DNA from: an uncultured Alphaproteobacteria bacterium
Lineage (GTDB): Bacteria > Pseudomonadota > Alphaproteobacteria > HIMB59 > GCA-002718135
DNA length: 52,002 bases
Direction of reading: 5' to 3'
NCBI GenBank assembly: GCA_902602885.1
Contig: CACKSM010000006.1
Location: 1-52,002, forward strand
The position numbers and the translations under genes were made by a program. Below the pieces are notes generated by a model, which was given only the letters and a program-made list of their open reading frames with translations, was not told the DNA's origin and did not search any database. This document shows, in pieces, positions 1-9,205 of the stretch; within the stretch, counting starts at the first letter, position 1, and every line of letters begins with the position of its first letter.

Positions 1-388
1 GTGTTAAAATCTTTATCACCAAAGTTTTGAAATATAAATTGTTCAGTTGTAAACTTTTCTAACTCTGGTTCTGACAATTCGACAGGATTAATATTATCTG
101 CCAAGTCACAACTCTCCTTGTATGCTTCAATATCTTGAAGGTATCTACAACGATAATCATACTGAAAAATTGGAACTCTTAATATTGAAGTATTTTCTAA
201 ATATTTTGTTATATTAGATAAATTTAATCTTATTGATTGATCCCTATTATCTATGAATTTATTATTTCGAATTAAGCTAAAATTGAAATAAGATAAAAAT
301 ACCAAACCTAAAAATACAATAATTAAGTTAAGTATAATGAGTTGAAATGTTAAATTATAACTTGATAAGCTAAATAATCTTTTAATCA
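1..388 (-). CDS. Sensor histidine kinase N-terminal part, ChvG-like (truncated by window edge)
   Basis: Reverse-strand open frame from a GTG at 388 to the window edge: MIKRLFSLSSYNLTFQLIILNLIIVFLGLVFLSYFNFSLIRNN... (TM segment plus periplasmic region); overlaps the stop of the response regulator gene upstream; not in the ORF track because it runs off the edge. Confidence 0.7.
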
Positions 389-1095
389 CGCCAAGAGTAT
401 CCAGAACCATATCTTGTTCTTATTTGATCGAAAGAATTATCATAAGATCTGAATTTTTTTCTTAATCTCTTTATATGGCTATCAATAGTCCTATCATCAA
501 CGTATATAGAATCGCCATACATAGCGTCCATTAATTGATTTCTATCCTTTACTACTCCAGGATACTGAGCAAGCGATTTAATTAAATTAAACTCTGCAAC
601 CGTGAGCTCAATTTCTATACCCTTCCAAAAACATAATTGTTTATCTTCATCTAGTATCAAATCACCCTTAATAAAATTTTGTTTTTTAATATTATTATCT
701 TTTTGTTCTTCATTTCTATTGTTATGAATTCTTAGCACTGTTCTTATGCGCTCATTTAATAATTTTTGTGAAAAAGGTTTTTTTATATAATCTGAAGCAC
801 CCATTTTTAATCCAATAATCTCATCTTGTTCATGATCTTTTGATGTTAAAAAGATAATCGGAAGATCTCTTAGATTTTCAATCTTGCTCGAACGTACTTT
901 TGAAAGAAGTTCATTTCCGTCCATTTTAGGCATCTTAATATCAAACAATCCTAAATCATAAGATTTGCTTTCAAGAGCCTCTAAGGCATCAACTCCATTA
1001 AGAAATGTATCTACTGTAAATCCTTCACTTTCCAGAGAAAGAGATACTGATGTGAGAATCGACTGTTCGTCGTCAACTAATGCTATCTTAGGCAT
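382..1095 (-). CDS. chvI: OmpR/PhoB-family response regulator, ChvI-like
   Basis: Receiver domain (VDDEQSI, FDIKMPKMDG, KKPF) plus winged-helix C-terminus (DDRTIDSHIKRLRKKF, RTRYGSGYSW). Confidence 0.8.
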   Translation of the reverse strand: MPKIALVDDEQSILTSVSLSLESEGFTVDTFLNGVDALEALESKSYDLGLFDIKMPKMDGNELLSKVRSSKIENLRDLPIIFLTSKDHEQDEIIGLKMGASDYIKKPFSQKLLNERIRTVLRIHNNRNEEQKDNNIKKQNFIKGDLILDEDKQLCFWKGIEIELTVAEFNLIKSLAQYPGVVKDRNQLMDAMYGDSIYVDDRTIDSHIKRLRKKFRSYDNSFDQIRTRYGSGYSWRD

Positions 1096-1238
1096 ACTTG
1101 CTTTTTATTAATAATTTATGGCAGATTTAAGTTCAAAGAAAAAAGGACTCAGTTAACAAAATGTGACTTAAGTTGATAAGTAAATGTAAATATTTCAATA
1201 ACTTGTTTGCCTCCTTAAAATATGAATTAAGTAAGAGA

Positions 1239-1266
1239 TTGACATGATAAAAAAAATATTTATGTT
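1239..1266 (+). promoter_or_regulatory. Candidate sigma-70-type promoter upstream of nrdA (TTGACA-16 bp-TATGTT)
   Basis: Perfect -35 TTGACA at 1239-1244, 16-bp spacer, -10-like TATGTT at 1261-1266. Confidence 0.4.
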
Positions 1267-1321
1267 CTTATTTTGTTCTTATTGCGATATTGAGCAAATG
1301 TTGTATTGTCTCTTTTCGGCG

Positions 1322-1337
1322 GCACTACATATTGTGT
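1322..1337. promoter_or_regulatory. Candidate NrdR box upstream of nrdA (GCACTACATATTGTGT)
   Basis: 14/16 positions agree with the NrdR consensus ACACWATATATWGTGT; a weaker candidate (9/16) lies 31 bp upstream at 1291-1306. Confidence 0.5.
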
Positions 1338-1375
1338 TTTTCGACAATAATTTTTTAAAAATGGATAGAATTTAA

Positions 1376-4129
1376 ATGGCAGACAATCTACAGGTATCAG
1401 CAAAAATCGCTGAAGAAAAAAGCGTAAATATTTTAACATTAAGTGTCGTGCGTCGTGACGGAGCTATTACTCCTTTCAAATCAGACAAAATTTCAAATGC
1501 TATTAAAAAAGCATTCCTAGCACAAACAAAAATTAGAAATGATAAAAATAAGGAAAAAGAACAACAAGATGGAATTCATAAAACTGTTGAAGCTTTAACA
1601 CATAAAGTTGTCTCGGCTCTAACAAGAAGGATTGCTGACGGAGACATGATTCACATTGAGGATATACAAGATCAAGTGGAGTTAGCACTTATGAGGGATG
1701 AGCATCATAAAGTTGCTAGAGCATATGTTTTGTATAGAGAACAAAGAGCAGCTTCAAGATATCACACTAAAAAACTAAAAGAACAAGTTGGAGAAAAAGC
1801 TTCTTCAATGATGGTAACTAAAAGAGATGGAAGTAAAGAGCCAATTTCACTTGATAAAATAACCAACAGAGTCTCTGTTTTATCTACAGGCTTAAATATC
1901 GATCCAATTGTTGTTGTTCAAAAAGCTGTTCCAGGCTTATACAGTGATATTAGTTCTGTTGAAATTGATACTTATCTTGCTGAAACTGCTGCAGCTTTAA
2001 CAGTTGAACATCCTGATTATTCTTATCTTGCAGCAAGAATAAAAGTTAATTCACTACATAAAGAAACCCCAGGCTTCATAATTGCAACAAAAAATTTATA
2101 CGACGATGGGTTGTTAAGAGAAGATTATTATAAAAAGGTGATGGAGAATGCGGATTTAATAGAGTCAGTAATTGACTATGACAAAGATTATACTTTTGAT
2201 TATTTTGCTCTCACAACACTAATAAGAGCATATTTGTTAAAGTTTGATAATAAAACAATTGAAAGGCCTCAGGATCTTTGGATGAGAGTGACTTTAACGG
2301 TTACCGGTAATGAGTTTAATTTAGATAAAATAAAAGAAACTTACAAAAGTTTATCAACTGGTATGTATACACATGCTACTCCAACATTGTTTAATAGTGG
2401 ATTAAAAATGCAGCAATTATCTTCGTGCTTTTTAATAGGTATGGAAGATGACTCAATAGAAGGTATTTTTAATACTATAAAAGATTGTGCCCTAATATCT
2501 AAAACAGCTGGTGGTATTGGAATGCATGCTCACAATATCAGAGGTAGTGGAAGTAGAATAAAATCTACAAATGGCAAATCTAATGGTCTTATTCCATTTT
2601 TGAAAATTTTTAATGAAACTGCTAAGTCAGTTGATCAAGGCGGCGGTAAAAGAAAAGGTTCTTTTGCAGTTTACTTAGAACCTTGGCACGCCGACATTGA
2701 GAAGTTTTTAGAACTTAGGAAAAATACAGGTGCTGAAGAATTTAGAGCTAGAGATTTGTTCTATGCTTTATGGATACCAGATTTATTCATGAAAAGAGTA
2801 GAAAACGATGAAGAATGGACACTTATGAGTGAACATGAATGCCCAGGTCTTTCAGATGTGTATGGTGATGAGTTTGAAAAACTTTACACTAAATATGAAA
2901 ATGAAATGAAGCATTTAGAAAAAATTAAAGCAAGAGATCTAATGTCTAAAATTATAGAAGCGCAGATAGAGACAGGACAACCCTATATGCTTTATAAAGA
3001 CTCTATAAATAATAAGTCTAACCAAAAAAATATTGGTGTCATTAAATCGTCTAACCTGTGTGCAGAAATAGTTGAATACTCTGATAAAAACGAGACATCT
3101 GTATGCAACCTGGCTTCTATAGCTCTGCCAAAATTTGTAAAAAAATCAGATAAAAAATTAATATATGACTATGATGCCCTATACGAAACTGCAAAATTAG
3201 CTACAAAAAACTTGGATGAAGTAATTGATATTAATTTTTATCCAACTGATAAAACGGAAAGATCTAATAATAAGCATAGGCCTATAGGTTTAGGGATACA
3301 AGGACTTGCAGATGTCTACTTTAAGATGGGAATAGCTTATGAATCTGAGGAGGCCAAAGAAATAAATAAATTAATTTTTGAGACAATTTACTTTGGAGCT
3401 TTAGAAGCTTCATGCGAGCTAGCAAAAGAAAAGGGAGCATACGAAACTTTTAAAAATTCACCAATTTCGGAAGGTAAGTTTCAATTTGATCTGTGGAACG
3501 TTAATCCTTCTTCAAAGTGGGATTGGGATTCACTTAGAGCTAAAATTAAAGAGAACGGTGTAAGAAACTCTTTAACCACAGCTTGCATGCCAACTGCGTC
3601 AACAGGTATTATATTAGGTAATACTGAAACATTCCAAATACAAACCTCTAATATATATAAAAGACAAACACTCTCGGGTGAGTTCCTACTCGTAAATAGA
3701 TATTTGGTGAATGAACTTTCTCAAAGAGGATTGTGGAATAAAGAAATGAGAGACAAAATAATCTTAGAAAATGGTTCAGTTGAAAACATAAATGAAATTC
3801 CAACTCAGCTAAAAGAAGTTTACAAAACAGTTTGGGAAGTATCACAAAAAACAGTAATTGATATGTCAGCAGATAGAGCACCTTTTATTGATCAAACTCA
3901 ATCAATGAATCTGTGGCTTTCAACGCCTACATTTGGGAAAGTTAATTCAATGCATATGTATGCATGGAAAAAAGGTCTTAAAACAGGAATGTATTATCTA
4001 AGAAGTAGATCAGCTGTTGATGCTGTAAAAGTTACAGTTTCATCAGAAAAAGCAGCTAAAGATGCTTATATAAATACTACTATCAATCAAAACAATGAAC
4101 CAGAAGATTGCGAAACTTGCAGTGCATAA
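1376..4129 (+). CDS. nrdA: Class Ia ribonucleoside-diphosphate reductase, large subunit
   Basis: Long match to the R1 family (LSSCFL, NLCAEIVEYSD, CNLASIALP, CMPTAST, SNIYKRQTLSGEF), redox CETC tail, two N-terminal ATP-cone-like segments. Confidence 0.97.
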   Translation: MADNLQVSAKIAEEKSVNILTLSVVRRDGAITPFKSDKISNAIKKAFLAQTKIRNDKNKEKEQQDGIHKTVEALTHKVVSALTRRIADGDMIHIEDIQDQVELALMRDEHHKVARAYVLYREQRAASRYHTKKLKEQVGEKASSMMVTKRDGSKEPISLDKITNRVSVLSTGLNIDPIVVVQKAVPGLYSDISSVEIDTYLAETAAALTVEHPDYSYLAARIKVNSLHKETPGFIIATKNLYDDGLLREDYYKKVMENADLIESVIDYDKDYTFDYFALTTLIRAYLLKFDNKTIERPQDLWMRVTLTVTGNEFNLDKIKETYKSLSTGMYTHATPTLFNSGLKMQQLSSCFLIGMEDDSIEGIFNTIKDCALISKTAGGIGMHAHNIRGSGSRIKSTNGKSNGLIPFLKIFNETAKSVDQGGGKRKGSFAVYLEPWHADIEKFLELRKNTGAEEFRARDLFYALWIPDLFMKRVENDEEWTLMSEHECPGLSDVYGDEFEKLYTKYENEMKHLEKIKARDLMSKIIEAQIETGQPYMLYKDSINNKSNQKNIGVIKSSNLCAEIVEYSDKNETSVCNLASIALPKFVKKSDKKLIYDYDALYETAKLATKNLDEVIDINFYPTDKTERSNNKHRPIGLGIQGLADVYFKMGIAYESEEAKEINKLIFETIYFGALEASCELAKEKGAYETFKNSPISEGKFQFDLWNVNPSSKWDWDSLRAKIKENGVRNSLTTACMPTASTGIILGNTETFQIQTSNIYKRQTLSGEFLLVNRYLVNELSQRGLWNKEMRDKIILENGSVENINEIPTQLKEVYKTVWEVSQKTVIDMSADRAPFIDQTQSMNLWLSTPTFGKVNSMHMYAWKKGLKTGMYYLRSRSAVDAVKVTVSSEKAAKDAYINTTINQNNEPEDCETCSA

Positions 4130-4144
4130 AAAAGGAGTAATAAA

Positions 4145-5134
4145 ATGATATCAAAAGGCGTTAAATCAATATTTCCAATAAAAAACCAAGAAATTTGGGA
4201 TAGATATAAACAACATATTCAAGCCTTTTGGACAACAGAAGAAGTATCATTACAAGATGACTTAAGAGATCTTGAAACGTTAAATGATGGTGAAAAGCAC
4301 TTTATAAAACATGTACTAGCTTATTTTGCTAACTCTGAAGCAATGATTAATGAAAACTTAGCAAGTAGGTTCTACAAAGAAATATTAATACCTGAAGCAA
4401 GATGCTTTATCTCAATGCAGATGTTAAATGAATCAATTCATGCAGAAATGTACGGTCTTCAAATAGAAGCTTATGTAAAAGATACAAAAGAAAAAGATAT
4501 GCTTTTTGATGCAATTCAAAATGTGCCATGTATTAACCATAAAGCACAATGGGTGTCAAAATGGCTTAATGGTAGTCAAAATCTCCTCACTAGATTAATA
4601 GGTTTTGGATTAGTTGAAGGGTTGTTTTTTGCAGGATCTTTCTGTGCCATATATTATTTTAGAAAAAGAGGGTTATTACCTGGTTTAGCCTTATCTAACG
4701 ATTGGATTGCTAGAGACGAAGGAATGCACTTTAGCTTCTCATCGTTAATGTTTAGGACTTTAAGAGACAAATTTAATAATAAAACATTAACTGATGCCGA
4801 TATTAGTGACTTATCTTTGATTCCTTCAGACGTACCTCAATCACAGTTTGAAGAAATTGTTAGAGAAGCTGTAGCTTTTGAAAAAGAATTTGTAAAAGAT
4901 GCACTACCAGTAGATTTAATTGGTATGAATGCTGATTTAATGTGTCAATATATCGAAGCTGTTGCAGACAGAATTGCCGATCTATTTGAATTTGACAGAG
5001 TCTTTAAAACAGAGAATCCTTTTGATTTTATGAGAGCTTTAGATGTTCAAAACGTTACAAACTTTTTTGAAAAAAGAGTATCTGAGTATCAAAGACCTAC
5101 TGATAGAGCTTTAAGTTTTGATGAAGCATTTTGA
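4145..5134 (+). CDS. nrdB: Ribonucleoside-diphosphate reductase, small subunit
   Basis: R2-family motifs (FWTTEEVSL, NENLASRF, PEARCFISMQMLNESIHAEMY, RDEGMHF, ENPFDFM, NFFEKRVSEYQ); AAAGGAG upstream. Confidence 0.97.
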   Translation: MISKGVKSIFPIKNQEIWDRYKQHIQAFWTTEEVSLQDDLRDLETLNDGEKHFIKHVLAYFANSEAMINENLASRFYKEILIPEARCFISMQMLNESIHAEMYGLQIEAYVKDTKEKDMLFDAIQNVPCINHKAQWVSKWLNGSQNLLTRLIGFGLVEGLFFAGSFCAIYYFRKRGLLPGLALSNDWIARDEGMHFSFSSLMFRTLRDKFNNKTLTDADISDLSLIPSDVPQSQFEEIVREAVAFEKEFVKDALPVDLIGMNADLMCQYIEAVADRIADLFEFDRVFKTENPFDFMRALDVQNVTNFFEKRVSEYQRPTDRALSFDEAF

Positions 5135-5373
5135 TGGAAGCAGAGATATATTCTAAAACTAATTGTGGATACTGTGATAGAGCTAAACTACGGTTAGCTA
5201 AATATAATCCAAAGATTTATATGCTTGATACAGATTATACGAGAGAAGACTTTTTTGAAAAATTCCCGAATGCAAAAACTTTCCCTCAAATAATTTTAAA
5301 TGGTGAAAAAATTGGAGGGTATCATGAACTTGAAAAATGGTTTGAAATGAATACCTTTGATGAAGAATTCTAA
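5134..5373 (+). CDS. Glutaredoxin, in nrdAB operon
   Basis: CGYC active site, TFPQIILNGEKIGGYHEL; ATG at 5134 overlaps the nrdB stop (TGATG); the ORF track start at 5131 is a TTG. Confidence 0.9.
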   Translation: MEAEIYSKTNCGYCDRAKLRLAKYNPKIYMLDTDYTREDFFEKFPNAKTFPQIILNGEKIGGYHELEKWFEMNTFDEEF

Positions 5374-5495
5374 ATAATCTTTTTTTTTCCTTTTCTTGTG
5401 TAAGCTTTTTTATTTTTGACAATTCTTTGTTTATACTTAGGCAGTTTTAAATCTTGAGCAAAGGGATTTCTTTTCTTATTTTTTTTTATTTCCAT
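5370..5495 (-). CDS. Uncalled small basic protein, ArfA-like ribosome-rescue factor candidate
   Basis: Reverse-strand ATG at 5495 to TAG at 5370: MEIKKNKKRNPFAQDLKLPKYKQRIVKNKKAYTRKGKKKII*; the core resembles E. coli ArfA ...[23 protein letters not shown]; 10 nt after the polA stop; absent from the ORF track because of its length. Confidence 0.7.
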   Translation of the reverse strand: MEIKKNKKRNPFAQDLKLPKYKQRIVKNKKAYTRKGKKKII

Positions 5496-5505
5496 AAACT
5501 ATGGT

Positions 5506-8247
5506 CTAATGTGCCTGTCCCCAATGATCACCTGCACCAAAATCAACAGTGAGTGGAACTGAAAAATCTTTATATTTTAAATGTACTGACTCCATAATCG
5601 TTTTTACATTACTTACTAAATTGTCATATTTTTTACTTTCTACTTCAAAAATGAGTTCATCATGTACTTGTAAAAGCATTTCAGCTTCAATATTTTTAAG
5701 TTTGATTTGCTTATGAATTTCAATCATTGCTAACTTAATAATGTCTGCTGCACTACCTTGTATTGGCGCATTAATGGCTTGTCTTTCTGCAAACCCTCTA
5801 ACAGCAAAATTCTTATCGGTAATTCCCTTAATATTAATTTTTCTTTTAAAAATTGTTTCAACATATTGATTTGTTTTTGCGAAATCAATTTGATAATCCA
5901 TATATTTTTTAATTTTTGGATATTTAATAAAATACTCATTTATATAATCTTTTGCTTCTGTATTTGAAATATCAAGTTGTTTAGCTAATCCGTATGGACT
6001 AATTCCATATAGAATACCAAAATTAATTGCTTTTGCTTTTCTTCTATAATCGTTGTTAATTTGACTATCGTTTAAATTAAATATTTCTTTAGCAGTAGAT
6101 GCATGAATATCTTCATTATTTTTAAAAGCTTTAATAAAATTTTTATCACTAGAAATTTCTGCAGCTAATCTAAGCTCTATTTGAGAATAATCAAAACTGA
6201 CTAATTTTTTTCCTTTTCCACTTACAAAAGCTGTTCTTATTTTTTTTCCATTTTCTGTTCTAATTGGGATATTTTGAAGATTTGGATCTGTAGAGCTTAA
6301 TCGACCCGTTAAGGTACTAGCTAAACCAAATGATGTATGAACTCTGCTTTTATCATCTGTTAATCTAAACAAAGCATCTGTATAGGTTGATTTAAGTTTT
6401 GTTAATTCTCTCCAATCAAGAACGAGTTGTGCAATTTCAAATCCATCTAAGGCTAAATTATTTAAAGTTGAAGAATCAGTAGAATATGTTCCTGATTTTG
6501 TTTTTTTACCACCAGGTATTTTAAGATTAACAAATAATATCTCTCCTAATTGTTTAGGTGAGCCAATATTGAACTCTATTTTTGAAAGTTTATAAATGTT
6601 CTTTTCAAGTTTTTTACTTTCATTTTCAAATTCATTGCTTAGACTTGTTAAAAACTTTTTATTTACCTCTATACCATTTGCTTCAATTGAAGATAATACC
6701 TCTATAAGAGGCAAGTCGATGTTTTGATAAACAAAATTAGCCTTTTCTTTTATTAAACGTGGATAAAGATTTTGAAAAAGCCTGAATGTTAATAGAGAAT
6801 CTTCGGCAGCATAATTAATTGCGTTATCGATAGTTACTTTATCAAAAGTAATTTCATTTTTACCCGTACCAACAACATCTTTATATTTAATTGTTGTATG
6901 ATTTAAATGATTAAATGAAAGATCATCTAAATTGTGCTTATAAATACCATTATCAATTGAGTAGGACATTAACATTGTGTCTGCAATTGAATTAAACGTT
7001 ATTCCATATTTATTTAAGACTCTCATATCATATTTTATGTTTTGACCAATTTTTAAGACTGATTCATTTTTACAAATTTTATTAATATGATTAATTACAT
7101 AATTTTCCTCTAACTGATTATCAATTTTTTTTGACCCATCTAAAGTAGTATGGTTTAATGGAATATAATAGGAAATGTTTTCACTATAACATACTGATAT
7201 GCCAACTAATTTAGCTTTTTCTATATTTAGTGAGTTAGTTTCAGTATCAATAGCGCATATACCTTTTTTTTCAATTTCACTTAAAATCTTTTCAAAATTT
7301 TTCTTTGAATTAATTAATTCATACTTTGGTTCTGTTTCTTTGTTTTGAATAATATTATCATTATAACTAGATATAAAAGAATTTGATTTTAATCTTTCAG
7401 ATATAGACCTAAAGCCTTGATCTTTAAGAAACTCAAAGATATTTTTATTTTCATTTTTTAATTCATTATAAGTTTTTATTTTGTTAATACCCTCAGATAT
7501 TTTTACATCATTCTTAAGTGTTACAAGTTCTAAACTTATTCGAATATCATTTTCTGCTTCTGTTAAAATTTTTCTTCTTTTTTCTTGTTTAATTTTATCA
7601 AGATTTTTAAATAAACCATCGATGTCGTTATATTCATTTATAAGTTGAGATGCTGTTTTAGGGCCAATACCAGTAGCACCTGGAATGTTATCTACTTTGT
7701 CTCCTGTTAGAGCTTGAATAAAAATAACTTTATCTGGGGGCACTCCAAATTTTTCTTCCACATTTTTAATTTCTATTTTTTTATTTTTCATTGGATCAAG
7801 CATTGTCACATTATTACTAACAAGCTGCATTAAATCTTTATCTGAGGAAACAATGATAGTTTCAATTTTATCTTTTTCAGCTAATTTTACATAAGTAGCG
7901 ATTAAATCATCAGCTTCAAATCCTTCTATTTCTAATTGCGGTATATTAAAACTTTTTACACACTCTCTGATTAATGGAAATTGTGGTATCAAATCATCGG
8001 GAGCTTCTCCTCTATTAGCTTTATATTCTGTATATATTTCATTTCTAAAGTTTTCTCTTGCTGCATCAAAAATTACAATCATTTTATCGTTGCTGTAATC
8101 TTCTATCAGCTTAACAAGCATATTTGTAAAACCAAAAACAGCATTAATTGGGGTACCATCTGCACGGTTCATTGGAGGCAATCCATAATATGCTCTAAAT
8201 ATGTAGGCAGAGCCATCAACTAATATCAATCTACTCTTTTTATTCAT
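5506..8247 (-). CDS. polA: DNA polymerase I
   Basis: 5'-nuclease (DGSAYIFRAYYGLPPM), 3'-5' exonuclease (AIDTETNSL), and polymerase motifs (VSFDYSQIELRLAAE, RRKAKAINFGILYGIS, QVHDELIFEV). Confidence 0.97.
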   Translation of the reverse strand: MNKKSRLILVDGSAYIFRAYYGLPPMNRADGTPINAVFGFTNMLVKLIEDYSNDKMIVIFDAARENFRNEIYTEYKANRGEAPDDLIPQFPLIRECVKSFNIPQLEIEGFEADDLIATYVKLAEKDKIETIIVSSDKDLMQLVSNNVTMLDPMKNKKIEIKNVEEKFGVPPDKVIFIQALTGDKVDNIPGATGIGPKTASQLINEYNDIDGLFKNLDKIKQEKRRKILTEAENDIRISLELVTLKNDVKISEGINKIKTYNELKNENKNIFEFLKDQGFRSISERLKSNSFISSYNDNIIQNKETEPKYELINSKKNFEKILSEIEKKGICAIDTETNSLNIEKAKLVGISVCYSENISYYIPLNHTTLDGSKKIDNQLEENYVINHINKICKNESVLKIGQNIKYDMRVLNKYGITFNSIADTMLMSYSIDNGIYKHNLDDLSFNHLNHTTIKYKDVVGTGKNEITFDKVTIDNAINYAAEDSLLTFRLFQNLYPRLIKEKANFVYQNIDLPLIEVLSSIEANGIEVNKKFLTSLSNEFENESKKLEKNIYKLSKIEFNIGSPKQLGEILFVNLKIPGGKKTKSGTYSTDSSTLNNLALDGFEIAQLVLDWRELTKLKSTYTDALFRLTDDKSRVHTSFGLASTLTGRLSSTDPNLQNIPIRTENGKKIRTAFVSGKGKKLVSFDYSQIELRLAAEISSDKNFIKAFKNNEDIHASTAKEIFNLNDSQINNDYRRKAKAINFGILYGISPYGLAKQLDISNTEAKDYINEYFIKYPKIKKYMDYQIDFAKTNQYVETIFKRKINIKGITDKNFAVRGFAERQAINAPIQGSAADIIKLAMIEIHKQIKLKNIEAEMLLQVHDELIFEVESKKYDNLVSNVKTIMESVHLKYKDFSVPLTVDFGAGDHWGQAH

Positions 8248-8278
8248 TGTAAATTTAAATATATAAGATTTATATTAA

Positions 8279-9205
8279 ATGTCAGATTATAAATATTCAA
8301 TTGAGGCTAAAAATGTAAATAAAACTTTCCTAAAAAAAACCCAGGAAGTTAAAGCTCTAATTGATTTTAGTATAAGAATAAAAAAGGGAACGATTCATGG
8401 TTTATTAGGGCCAAATGGTGCAGGTAAATCAACTTTTATAAATATTCTAGGCAGTTTAGTTAAAAAAAACTCAGGTGAAGTTAATATTTGCGGAATAAAT
8501 ATAGATAAAAACATAAAATTAAGTAAATTTAAAATTGGTATAGTACCTCAAGAACTTAATATCGATCCTTTCTTTTCTCCAGCAGAATTATTAGAACTTC
8601 AAGCAGGTTTATATGGAGTTCCTAAAAAGATAAGGAGGACTGATGAAATTTTAGAAAACTTAAAGTTAACTGATCAAAGAAATGCATATGCCAGAACTTT
8701 GTCAGGAGGTATGAGAAGGAGATTGTTAATTGGAAAAGCTCTAGTACATGATCCTGAAATTATTATTTTAGATGAACCAACAGCGGGTGTAGATATTGAT
8801 ATCAGAACATCAGTTTGGAATTACATTAAGAAAATAAGTGCACAAGGAAAAACTGTATGCTTAACTACACATTATCTTGAAGAAGCAGAAAATCTTTGTG
8901 ACAATATAACTATAATTAATCATGGTAAGAAAATTATTGAAGGATCAAAAAATGATCTTTTAAATATTATATCAACAAAATCTGTATCATTTGTTTTAAA
9001 TAAAAATAAAGAAATCCCTAAAGATTTAAAAGATTTCAACCCAGTTATAGACAATGGGGTATTAAAACTAAGTTATGATAAAAATAAAACAAACATAAAA
9101 AAAATTATTGATATTTTGAATAGAGATAAAATTGATTTTAAAGAAATTAATACATTTGAAGGTGATTTAGAGGATGTCTTCTTAAAAGTTGTTAATAAAA
9201 AATAA
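8279..9205 (+). CDS. ABC transporter ATP-binding protein (ABC-2 export type)
   Basis: Walker A GPNGAGKST, signature LSGGMRRRL, Walker B IIILDEPTAGVD. Confidence 0.92.
   Translation: MSDYKYSIEAKNVNKTFLKKTQEVKALIDFSIRIKKGTIHGLLGPNGAGKSTFINILGSLVKKNSGEVNICGINIDKNIKLSKFKIGIVPQELNIDPFFSPAELLELQAGLYGVPKKIRRTDEILENLKLTDQRNAYARTLSGGMRRRLLIGKALVHDPEIIILDEPTAGVDIDIRTSVWNYIKKISAQGKTVCLTTHYLEEAENLCDNITIINHGKKIIEGSKNDLLNIISTKSVSFVLNKNKEIPKDLKDFNPVIDNGVLKLSYDKNKTNIKKIIDILNRDKIDFKEINTFEGDLEDVFLKVVNKK

Noticed and set aside
1213-1231. Possible CtrA site TTAA-N-TTAA (TTAAAATATGAATTAA) upstream of nrdA
   Set aside because: Spacing is 8, not the 7 required for TTAA-N7-TTAA, and such matches are common at this AT content.
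3648-3881. 77-aa reverse-strand ORF inside nrdA
   Set aside because: Fully antisense to conserved RNR coding sequence; no recognisable domain.
5198-5422. 74-aa reverse-strand ORF overlapping glutaredoxin
   Set aside because: Antisense to the glutaredoxin gene and in a different frame from the ArfA-like ORF; composition looks like chance.
5506-8247. PolA with possibly altered activity (loss of proofreading or phage-like 762 substitution)
   Set aside because: Exonuclease acidic residues (DTETNSL, NIKYDMRVL, YAAEDSLL) are present and the equivalent of E. coli Phe762 is Phe (KAINF).
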